A DNA stretch of 42,199 nucleotides, taken from NCBI GenBank assembly GCA_937951935.1, contig CALGAM010000144.1, positions 1 to 42,199 on the forward strand, read 5' to 3'. Positions 1-7,581 of this stretch are shown piece after piece. How positions within the stretch are numbered: position 1 is the stretch's first letter; every line of letters begins with the position of its first letter. A program made the translations under genes and the position numbers. Below the pieces are notes generated by a model. The model saw only the letters and a list, made by a program, of their open reading frames with translations, was not told the DNA's origin and ran no database searches. This DNA is from an uncultured Micromonospora sp. GTDB lineage: Bacteria; Actinomycetota; Actinomycetes; Mycobacteriales; Micromonosporaceae.

Positions 1-479
1 ACCTGCTCAACACGCTCATCGAGAGCGTCGGCGGCACGGTTCGGGTGGTCAACCCGCTGCTGCCGGCCACCAAGGGCGAGGTGTGCCGGCGCGCCCGGGA
101 CGCGGGACTGCCCCTCGAAGCGATCACGAACACCGTGAGCTGCGGTCGGATCCCCCGGTACCGGCGCGTCGGCCACTTCCACTGCGGACGCTGCTACCCG
201 TGCCTGATCCGGCAGTCCGGCCTGCTGAACGGGCTCGGCCGGGACGACACCCCGTACGAGGTGGACGTCTGGCGCCCGGACGTCAGCCGCGGACGGCGTG
301 AGGATCTCCTCGCCCTCCACTCCTGGCTGGCGAACGGCTACGGCGTCCGCGACCTGGTGACGGACCTGCCGCTGCCACCGCGAACCGACCCGTACGCACT
401 GCTGGCGACCATCAGCCGCGGGCGCGAGGAGCTGCGGCGCCTCTTCGCCCACCACGACCGCCCCGTCCCCGCGGCCTGA
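1..479 (+). CDS. QueC-like protein (QatC-like), 3' part only
   Basis: The reading frame is open from base 3 with no start, so the gene enters from outside the window; about 158 residues are visible. The piece carries the C-terminal zinc site of the QueC (7-cyano-7-deazaguanine synthase) family: a Cys in SCGR, then after 13 residues C-x2-C-x2-C in HCGRCYPCLIRQ. The preceding segment (NPLLPATKGEVCRRARDAG) fits the QueC core, and about 80 residues follow the zinc site. QueC makes preQ0 from CDG, ammonia and ATP, but QueC-like proteins also occur in defence systems (QatC of Qat, Cap9 of type IV CBASS). Defence neighbours favour such a role, by inference. No TatD-type nuclease (QatD) follows; the next genes are on the other strand. 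The N-terminal ATP-pyrophosphatase loop is outside the window, so activity cannot be judged. Confidence 0.7.
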   Translation, partial: LLNTLIESVGGTVRVVNPLLPATKGEVCRRARDAGLPLEAITNTVSCGRIPRYRRVGHFHCGRCYPCLIRQSGLLNGLGRDDTPYEVDVWRPDVSRGRREDLLALHSWLANGYGVRDLVTDLPLPPRTDPYALLATISRGREELRRLFAHHDRPVPAA

Positions 480-524
480 CGCCCGCCGTCACCCAGGGCG
501 TCCCAAACCACCCGGCGCAGGCAC

Positions 525-1445
525 TCAGAACAGTTTCGGTCCGATGTACGCGACGACCAGTCGCTGAGCCCGTCGATCGAGCCGGAAGTGCAGGCGGCCG
601 GCACCTGGCGTGATGCGGGCATGCCACTCGAAGATGTGGTCCAGTCCGTCGACATCCCGAAACCGGCAGAGTTCCTTCCGGCTGTCGCTCTCCGGGGTGA
701 CCTTGCTGCGCCACTGCGGCACCGCCTCCAGGGCGGTGTTCCAGCCGGCCGCTGCCTGCTCCAGCTTCGCGAGCTGCTCCTTGACAGGATTCAGCCAACC
801 CGGCCGAAGCTTCGCAAGATCATCAGCAACCCTGGGCAACAGCCTGAGATGAGGAAAGACGTCCTCCCTGGCAGCCCAGAGTTCCGCCCCGGAGTGGATC
901 TGGTCAAGCGCAGAGTCACACAGCCATTCACGGTGCACGGCGACGTGCTCGGGCATGCTGGCATGCCGGACCTGGACCTCGTTGTCAGTCAACACGATCT
1001 CGCCCGAGTCGTCTTCGGCAAGCGCGGATTGAATCAACGTCAGCCAGGCTGCCTGCCACACGTTCGCCAGACACAGGCTGATCGCCAGCCCGCCGGAGAG
1101 GTGCGCGGTTCCCAAGCCCGCCGCCGGGTGGTCCGCGTGTCGATAGTCCACCTCGCGCCACAGCTCGCCAGGCATGACATCACGAAAGGGTGCCCTGTTC
1201 CGCAGGGCCATCAGGTAGCGGAAGGCATCTCGGTTGCGCCCGTCGCCGGCCCACTGACGTATGGTGTAGCCCGAACCAAGTTCGAGATCAATGAATTTGG
1301 CCTCGGTCACCAGCGCCACATCGGTGCGATGCTCGCGTACCCGCCGCAGCAGCCCGACAAGCCTGTGTAGAGAATCTGACAGCTCCTGAGGTTGCGCCCG
1401 AACTCCCCGATACGACAGTTCGTTGAGCACCAGTAGCAGGGACAA
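525..1445 (-). CDS. unrecognised 306-aa protein, third gene of DUF262/ATPase cassette
   Basis: I do not recognise the family. The protein is soluble, with no signal peptide or membrane segment. The N-terminal half carries LGSGYTIRQW, NRAPF and a GLGTAHLSGGLAISLCLANVW segment of conserved look. The middle is helical and charged (residues about 190-240). The C-terminus (FEWHARITPGAGRLHFRL then VVAYIGPKL) resembles short beta-rich RelE/HigB-like ends, which would be a possible toxic moiety, but this is only a visual impression. The likely start is TTG at 1445 because GGAGAG lies 7 bases upstream; GTG at 1430 is the alternative. It follows the ATPase gene by 14 bp in the same direction, so it is probably co-transcribed and may be the effector or partner of that system. 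Confidence 0.75.
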   Translation of the reverse strand: MSLLLVLNELSYRGVRAQPQELSDSLHRLVGLLRRVREHRTDVALVTEAKFIDLELGSGYTIRQWAGDGRNRDAFRYLMALRNRAPFRDVMPGELWREVDYRHADHPAAGLGTAHLSGGLAISLCLANVWQAAWLTLIQSALAEDDSGEIVLTDNEVQVRHASMPEHVAVHREWLCDSALDQIHSGAELWAAREDVFPHLRLLPRVADDLAKLRPGWLNPVKEQLAKLEQAAAGWNTALEAVPQWRSKVTPESDSRKELCRFRDVDGLDHIFEWHARITPGAGRLHFRLDRRAQRLVVAYIGPKLF

Positions 1446-1459
1446 GAGCCGGCTCTCCG

Positions 1460-2617
1460 TCAGTCAAGCAGGCGATCGAGCGCCCGGTCCCATTCGTCGA
1501 AGAACCCCTGCGGCCACTGTGACAACATGCCGTCGGGGCCAACTTCAGGAGAGCTGACCTCGATCTCACCGTCATCGTTACGGTCGAAATAATGCAGCGC
1601 CACCTTGTCGGGAGTCAACACGCCGTCTTTCACCGCGAGTCGGACGCCGTTGAGAACGTGGTCACTGTGGCTCTCGATCACCACCTGCGCTCCCGCAGCG
1701 ACGGCGAGACAAGCCAACCGGGCGATCAGCGTCTGCCCGCGAGGATGCAGATGCGCCTCGGGATTCTCCAGCATCACCAGTGTTCCCGAGCCGGACGAAA
1801 GGCAGGCCACGATGATCGGCAGCACGTAGGTCAGACCGAATCCGACGTTCGTCGGCCGGTACCGGATGTTTGAGGAGCCGAGACCAGCCGTTCCGCCGAA
1901 TCCGTAACTAAGTTGGACCAGGTCTGTTCCACGCAGGTCCTCCACCCACAGGCCAACGCCGGGGCAGATCTCCTGTAGCCATGCCTCGGCCTGGTCAACC
2001 AAACCGTCGGACTTGGCCCTCGGATGGCGCGCGGCGTTTGCCGTGACCCGTTCGTCCCGCCTGGTTCGCAGGAAGTTGACGGTGTGCTCGCCCCTGGCAC
2101 CGAGAAACCCCTTGCGGACCGCCACCTCGTACGACTTCGGATAGTGCACCGCAGGAACGATCCGATCGGCCCGGAGGTACTGAAAGCCGGCGGAAAACAG
2201 CCCGGAGAGCGCCAGGATCTTGTCGGAGTCGCCGGAGGGAAATGCTCCTCTCTCGCCGACGGGAAGCAGATCGGCCTCTCGGTCCCGGCTGGGCTCGTAC
2301 TCGACACTCCAGCTCACCTCCTGGCCATCGACCGTCAGCGCGACGGTGATGAAGATGCCCCGTCCGCGCCGCCCGTCGGAGTAGTCCTCGTGCAGAACGT
2401 CTCGTCCTACGCCCAGCTCCACCAACTCGCCGTTGAGAAGTAGCCCGCCGTCGGGCTCCAGCACCCCCGCGTCATACGACTGACGCAGCAGCGCCAGCGC
2501 CTGCATGGTGGTGCTCTTTCCTGCTGCGTTCACCCCGCTGAGCAAGGTCAACGGAGCGAGGGGAAGATCCATCCTGCGGAACGCCTTGAAGTTCTCCAGC
2601 CGCACGCGCTCGATCAT
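1460..2617 (-). CDS. AAA ATPase with DUF3696-type C-terminus (OLD/SMC-like)
   Basis: This 385-aa protein is an ABC/SMC-type ATPase. Walker A is GVNAAGKST at residues 28-36, preceded by the usual MIERVRLENFKAF opening. Near residues 275-290 is LENPEAHLHPRGQ (Walker B and D-loop region) and near 312-330 is VVIESHSDHVLNGVRLAV, the signature of the DUF3696-type ATPases related to OLD and RecF. Such proteins often sense or hydrolyse nucleotides in phage-defence cassettes; no TOPRIM nuclease domain is present, so a nuclease or toxin would have to come from a partner. Its ATG overlaps the TGA of the upstream DUF262 gene (2614-2617), and the unknown 306-aa gene follows after 14 bp. This indicates one operon and probably one complex. 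Base composition is less GC-rich than in the drm genes. Confidence 0.85.
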   Translation of the reverse strand: MIERVRLENFKAFRRMDLPLAPLTLLSGVNAAGKSTTMQALALLRQSYDAGVLEPDGGLLLNGELVELGVGRDVLHEDYSDGRRGRGIFITVALTVDGQEVSWSVEYEPSRDREADLLPVGERGAFPSGDSDKILALSGLFSAGFQYLRADRIVPAVHYPKSYEVAVRKGFLGARGEHTVNFLRTRRDERVTANAARHPRAKSDGLVDQAEAWLQEICPGVGLWVEDLRGTDLVQLSYGFGGTAGLGSSNIRYRPTNVGFGLTYVLPIIVACLSSGSGTLVMLENPEAHLHPRGQTLIARLACLAVAAGAQVVIESHSDHVLNGVRLAVKDGVLTPDKVALHYFDRNDDGEIEVSSPEVGPDGMLSQWPQGFFDEWDRALDRLLD

Positions 2618-3810
2618 GATTTTCCCTCAAACGCCCGCCGAATCCGACGAAACCGCTCTTGGACCTTCGCCGGATGACCGGTGCCCTGGCTGATCGTCGC
2701 CTGGAAACTAACATTCCCCATAAGGCGCCGGAACAGGCGGATGACGTCCTCGCGCTCCGCGATCAGCCGCTCGACAACCTCATCGGAGACCAGTGCGAGA
2801 TTGACCGACACCGCCTCGAACAGTGCCTTGTTGATGGGCAGCCGCCGCCTACCACCCGAAGGATCGAGCTTCCGGAAGGCATATTCACCGAAAATGTCCT
2901 CGGCAGCCGCCATGGCCCTCTCAAATTCGGATCGCAGTGTCGCGACCCGCTCGTCCGACAGGTCGTTCAGCTTGTGCATACTGTCGCGCAGGAAGCGATC
3001 GAAGTCGTCCAGAACGTAGTCGAAGGGATCAGTCAGCCGGAACGCAAGGAACCGGAGGATCATCTCCCGGTCGACCATCCGCTCGCTGCGCACACTGTTG
3101 CCGGTCGCCGAACGGAAGGCGTCGGAAGCGGCCCAGTCCCGGAGGATGTCGCGCCCCTTGCCCGGGATCAACGCGTGCCGAAGCTCCTGCCGGGACAGCG
3201 GCAATCCGCCGGTGTTGATCCGGGCAAAGATGTTGAACTTCACCTCCTCCGGGGTGCCGCGACGGATGAGGTGAACGATGAGCTCGGTTTCTCGCAGCCG
3301 AGTCTGTAGCCGACCCGGTAGGTCCTCAAACGTCTTTCCGTTGTATTCCTTGCCCAGGTATTCAAGGTCGGTCAGGCGCAGCGGTGGCTGCCCGATCGAG
3401 GCCGGCTCGATGAACTGGGCGATGGCGGTGAGTCGCTGGCTACCGTCCACCATGGACCACACGTCGTCGTCGCCCTCGGCGGCATAGAAGGTGGGCAGTG
3501 GAATCCGTAGCAGCAGCGACTCGATCAGACGGCTCTTCACGGTCGGCTTCCAGATACCCGCCTGCCGCTGGAAGTCCGGGTGCAGGTCGACGCGCTTGGT
3601 ACGGATCCGGGACAGCAGGAGTTCGACCGCGGTGTTACGGGTGACGACATCGATCTGCTCGGGATCAAACGGTTCGCGGATGGCGTCGCCCGAATGATCG
3701 GCCTGGTCGGTTCCGGAAGCCTGTTCGTCGTCGACCTCCACCCCGGTCCGTCGGCCGAGCGAGTCAAGCTCCTCGACGACCTCCAACTCCGACTCAGAAA
3801 TCTTGCCCAC
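2614..3810 (-). CDS. DUF262 (GmrSD N-terminal-like) protein
   Basis: This 398-aa protein has the DUF262 fold of the ParB/Srx superfamily. The hallmark DGQQR-like motif appears as VDGSQRLTAIAQF around residues 120-133, after a typical DFQRQAGIWKPTVKSRLIESLLLRIPLP entry segment. In GmrS/GmrD and BrxU this domain hydrolyses nucleotides and controls a nuclease. Here there is no HNH (DUF1524) domain after it; the C-terminus is helical and ends in RRIRRAFEGKS. The first about 50 residues are acidic and probably disordered. Start is GTG at 3810. It is the first gene of a leftward three-gene cassette and overlaps the ATPase gene by ATGA. It could act as the nucleotide-sensing or switch subunit of a defence system; that role is inferred. 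Confidence 0.85.
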   Translation of the reverse strand: MGKISESELEVVEELDSLGRRTGVEVDDEQASGTDQADHSGDAIREPFDPEQIDVVTRNTAVELLLSRIRTKRVDLHPDFQRQAGIWKPTVKSRLIESLLLRIPLPTFYAAEGDDDVWSMVDGSQRLTAIAQFIEPASIGQPPLRLTDLEYLGKEYNGKTFEDLPGRLQTRLRETELIVHLIRRGTPEEVKFNIFARINTGGLPLSRQELRHALIPGKGRDILRDWAASDAFRSATGNSVRSERMVDREMILRFLAFRLTDPFDYVLDDFDRFLRDSMHKLNDLSDERVATLRSEFERAMAAAEDIFGEYAFRKLDPSGGRRRLPINKALFEAVSVNLALVSDEVVERLIAEREDVIRLFRRLMGNVSFQATISQGTGHPAKVQERFRRIRRAFEGKS

Positions 3811-4023
3811 CTCGATTCATCCCGAGTCGCACCGCCGCAGTCGCGTGACAAACCGGCAGTAGCGTAACGGATTATGGACGTCTGGGGGCTGCCGCGTACG
3901 GTCACGCGCCCGCGGCGACGAACCTCGGGCTGCCCCGGGGTCACGGGCCGCGCCTGCGGCGGCGAGACCGGCGACCGTCGGACCGATCGCGAACCGTCGT
4001 ATCGATTGACTACGGTGGCCTGC
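3811..4023. promoter_or_regulatory. divergent promoter region between DUF262 cassette and drmA
   Basis: These 213 bases separate two oppositely transcribed defence operons, so both promoters must lie here. AT-rich patches occur near 3865-3876 (around TAACGGATTATG) and 4000-4012 (GTATCGATTGACT). I could not assign -35/-10 boxes with confidence. Confidence 0.45.
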
Positions 4024-7000
4024 ATGAGTGGGGAGGGTGTGCTCGCCGTACCCGACGGGCGGGTGATCCGCGACGAGCTGCAACGGCTGGTCCTGGCCGA
4101 CCTGCTCGGGCCGCTCGGCGGGCCGGACGAGGAGTTCCCGAGCGGTGAGGACCCGCTCGACCGCTACATCCTGGGCCGGCTGGCCCCCAGCGGCGCCACC
4201 GTCGCCCCGGAGACCCAGGACGCACGCACCGAGGCCGGGGAGCCCGACCCGCTGGAGGGCGAGACCGAGCCGAGCGCGCCGAACGTGCCCAGCCTGGCCC
4301 CGTCGGCGCTCGGCTTCACCGCGTGCGTCGCCGGGGACGTGACCGCGCTGACCGTCACCGCGCGCTGGGGCCGCTACGAGCGCACCACCTCCACCGACGA
4401 GGCGCACCTGGGCCGCCGGGTCTGGCGCCGGCACCGGCAGGGCGGCAGCCGCACCATCACCCTCGTCGAGGGCACCATCGACGCCGCACCGGTCGACAGG
4501 ACCCAACCCGCGGTCGTGGTCCGCGGCCGGGTGCGCAGACTGGGCGGGCAGTGGCTGGTCTCGCTCTTCCTCGAAAACCAGCAGCCCGACCCGGGCAGGC
4601 GGGACGCCACCGCCTGGATCTTCCAGGTCGAGCTGTCCGCCACCGGCACCGACGACCGGCCCGTCTTCGTGCCCCGCCCCGAGCAGATCTCCGGCGGCGA
4701 CGCCTCCGACCAGGCCGAACGGCGCCGGTTGGCGATGGCCTACCGCTTCCACCCCGAGTTCGCGGTCGGGCACGGCACGGCGGTGCACGTCACGGTCTCC
4801 GACACCGACCCGCGCCTCGCCCACACCGTTGCCACCAGCACCGTCCCCGACCACGAGGTGCCGTTCACCGACGTGCCGAATCCGGAGGACGACCCCGACC
4901 TGCCGGAACTGGCCAACGTGGTGCTGGACATGAAGGAGCTGGCCCGGCTCGCCGAGGACGGCCCGGCCGAGGCGCTGACCGCGGCGCTGCGCCCACTCGT
5001 CACCGGCTACCGCGCCTGGATCGCCGACAACGAGGCCACCGCCGCCGACCCGGGGCGGCAGCTCGACGGCTACCAGGCCCAGGTCCGGCAGGCGCTGCGG
5101 GACGCCACCCTCGCCGCCGACCGGATCGAGGCCGGCATCGACCTGCTCCAGACCGACCCGGCGGCCCGCGCCGCGTTCGGCTTCGCCAACCGGGCGATGT
5201 ACCTCCAGCGGGTCCACACCGTCCTCGCCGCACACCGCCGCGAGCACCCGGACACGCCGCTGGCGCAGGCGTTCCAGGTCGCCGACACGCCGCGCAACCA
5301 CCGGTGGCGCCCGTTCCAGTTGGCGTTCATACTGCTCAACCTGCCGGCCCTGGCCGACCCCCGGCACGACGAGCGCGCCGACGACCGGTCCCGGGCGGTC
5401 GCCGACCTGCTCTGGTTCCCGACCGGTGGCGGCAAGACCGAGGCGTACCTCGGGCTCACCGCGTTCACCATCGCGGTCCGGCGGCGGCAACCGGCGTACG
5501 GCGGGCTGGACGGCGCCGGCGGCGTGGCCGTGCTGATGCGCTACACCCTGCGGCTGCTCACCATCCAGCAGTTCGAGCGGGCCGCCACCCTGATCTGCGC
5601 CGCCGAGACACTGCGCCGGGCCGACGAGGCGACCTGGGGCACCGAGCCGATCCGGATCGGACTCTGGGTCGGCGGCCGGGTCACCCCCAACCACACCGAC
5701 GACGCCGAACGCTGGCTCGGCCAGCAGCGCCGGGGCTCGGCGCCCCGGGGGCGGAGCTCGCCGCACCAGCTCACCACCTGCCCCTGGTGCGGCAGCCGGA
5801 TCGAGGCCGGCCGGGACATCACCGTGCACCCGGTCTACCGGCGCACCCTGGTCGTCTGCCCGGATGTGGAGTGCCCGTTCGGCACGCTGGGCGGCCACGA
5901 CCAGCCGGACGACCGGAAAGGGTTGCCCGTCCTGGTGGTCGACGAGGAGATCTACCGGCATCCGCCCGCGCTGCTGATCGCCACCGTGGACAAGTTCGCC
6001 CAACTGCCGTGGCGGGGCGAGACGGCCGCCCTGTTCGGCCAGGTCACCGAGCGCTGCGAGCGCCACGGTTACCTGACCGAGGACCTGAGGCAGACCGTGT
6101 GCGGAAGCAGCTTCCACCGGGCCAGCGGCGGCGCGCCGCCGGCCCGGATCGTCGGCTGTGCCCGCCTGCGCCCGCCGGACCTCGTCATCCAGGACGAGCT
6201 GCACCTGATCTCCGGGCCGCTCGGCTCGCTGGTCGGCCTCTACGAGACCGCGGTCGACCGGCTGGCCACCTGGGAGCCGGAGCCGGGACGCTGGTCCCGC
6301 CCGAAGGTGATCGCCTCCACCGCCACCGTCCGCCGGGCCAGCCACCAGATCGAGGCGCTCTTCCACCGCCAGACCAGGGTCTTCCCGCCGGCCGGACTGG
6401 ACGCCGCCGACAGCTTCTTCGCCCGCCAGCGAAGCGCCGACCGGCATCCCGGACGCCGGTACGTCGGCATCTGCGCACACGGCGTGCGGATCAGGTCCGC
6501 GCTGATCCGGGTCTACGTCTCGGTGCTCGGCGCCGCGCAGAAACTGCACGAGACGTACGGCCGGAACCCGGTCACCGACCCGTACATGACCCTGGTCGGC
6601 TACTTCAACAGCCTCCGCGACCTCGGCGGCATGCGCCGACTGGTCGAGGACGACGTCTCCACCCGACTCGTCCGGGCCGACGGGCGTGGCCTGGCCCGCC
6701 GCTACGACCCGCTGGTCAAGGAGCTGACCTCCCGGCTGCCGTCGGACGGCATCCGGCCCCTGCTGGACCAGCTCGGCGTGCGGTTCACCGGCGGCCGGGC
6801 CAGGGGCAGCCCGCCGCCGATCGACGTCCTGCTCGCCACCAACATGATCGCGGTCGGGGTCGACGTGCCCCGGCTCGGCGTGATGGTGGTGGCCAACCAG
6901 CCCAAGTCGACCGCCGAGTACATCCAGGCGACCAGCCGGGTCGGCCGGGCCTGCCCCGGCCTGGTCTTCACCGTCTTCAACTGGGCGCGCCCCCGGGACC

Positions 7001-7581
7001 TGTCGCACTACGAGCGGTTCGAGCACTTCCACGCCAACGTCTACCGGCACGTGGAGGCGCTGTCGGTCACCCCGTTCGCCGAACGTGCCATCGACCGGGG
7101 ACTGACCGGGGTGCTGGTGGCGCTGGTCCGCAACCTGGAACGCAACTACAACGGCAACCTGCGCGCCCAGGACTTCGACCGGCACAGCCAGCTCGCCGAC
7201 CACGTCGTCCGGTTCCTCAAACGGCGCAGCGCCGTCGCCGCCGACACCGCCACCCAACACCGGGTCGAGGAGCAACTTGAGGCCCGGCTCGACCTGTGGG
7301 CGCGGGAACGCACCGTCTCGGCCCGACGACTGGCGTACGACAAGCCGCGCCGCAGTGACGACGTCGCCGGCCTGCTGCACCGGCCGGAGGAGGGACCCTG
7401 GCGGCAGACCACCTGCCCCACCTCGCTGCGGGACGTCGAACCCGGCGTCCAGCTCCTGCTCCGGACGGCGGGCGCCGGCGAGGACGACCCTCCCCCGTTC
7501 GTACCGCGCGACAGCGGCCCGGCGGCAGGCACCGCCCCCTCCCCCAACGGCACCCCCAACACCCCGGTGGCGAGTTCATGA
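4024..7581 (+). CDS. drmA: DISARM helicase DrmA
   Basis: This is a superfamily 2 helicase of 1185 aa, the usual large size for DrmA. Walker A is in WFPTGGGKTEAYLGL near residues 465-472. The Walker B box is DELH at 724-727 in IQDELHLISGPLGSLVGLYE, a stretch typical of DrmA. Motif VI is YIQATSRVGRACPG near 967-980. Four Cys in CPWCGS and VCPDVECPF (about 585-620) look like a zinc knuckle between the helicase lobes. The start chosen is ATG 4024 (MSGEGVLAVPDGRV); upstream codons stay open to 3874 but are arginine-rich and unlike the family. DrmA with DrmB binds and translocates on DNA and blocks incoming phage DNA. It overlaps drmB by ATGA at 7578. No methylase gene accompanies it in this window. 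Confidence 0.9.
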   Translation: MSGEGVLAVPDGRVIRDELQRLVLADLLGPLGGPDEEFPSGEDPLDRYILGRLAPSGATVAPETQDARTEAGEPDPLEGETEPSAPNVPSLAPSALGFTACVAGDVTALTVTARWGRYERTTSTDEAHLGRRVWRRHRQGGSRTITLVEGTIDAAPVDRTQPAVVVRGRVRRLGGQWLVSLFLENQQPDPGRRDATAWIFQVELSATGTDDRPVFVPRPEQISGGDASDQAERRRLAMAYRFHPEFAVGHGTAVHVTVSDTDPRLAHTVATSTVPDHEVPFTDVPNPEDDPDLPELANVVLDMKELARLAEDGPAEALTAALRPLVTGYRAWIADNEATAADPGRQLDGYQAQVRQALRDATLAADRIEAGIDLLQTDPAARAAFGFANRAMYLQRVHTVLAAHRREHPDTPLAQAFQVADTPRNHRWRPFQLAFILLNLPALADPRHDERADDRSRAVADLLWFPTGGGKTEAYLGLTAFTIAVRRRQPAYGGLDGAGGVAVLMRYTLRLLTIQQFERAATLICAAETLRRADEATWGTEPIRIGLWVGGRVTPNHTDDAERWLGQQRRGSAPRGRSSPHQLTTCPWCGSRIEAGRDITVHPVYRRTLVVCPDVECPFGTLGGHDQPDDRKGLPVLVVDEEIYRHPPALLIATVDKFAQLPWRGETAALFGQVTERCERHGYLTEDLRQTVCGSSFHRASGGAPPARIVGCARLRPPDLVIQDELHLISGPLGSLVGLYETAVDRLATWEPEPGRWSRPKVIASTATVRRASHQIEALFHRQTRVFPPAGLDAADSFFARQRSADRHPGRRYVGICAHGVRIRSALIRVYVSVLGAAQKLHETYGRNPVTDPYMTLVGYFNSLRDLGGMRRLVEDDVSTRLVRADGRGLARRYDPLVKELTSRLPSDGIRPLLDQLGVRFTGGRARGSPPPIDVLLATNMIAVGVDVPRLGVMVVANQPKSTAEYIQATSRVGRACPGLVFTVFNWARPRDLSHYERFEHFHANVYRHVEALSVTPFAERAIDRGLTGVLVALVRNLERNYNGNLRAQDFDRHSQLADHVVRFLKRRSAVAADTATQHRVEEQLEARLDLWARERTVSARRLAYDKPRRSDDVAGLLHRPEEGPWRQTTCPTSLRDVEPGVQLLLRTAGAGEDDPPPFVPRDSGPAAGTAPSPNGTPNTPVASS

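Noticed and set aside
3817..7380. Long minus-strand and second plus-frame open frames over drmA
   Set aside because: Both are shadows of drmA; composition is unlike protein and the drmA frame holds all helicase motifs.
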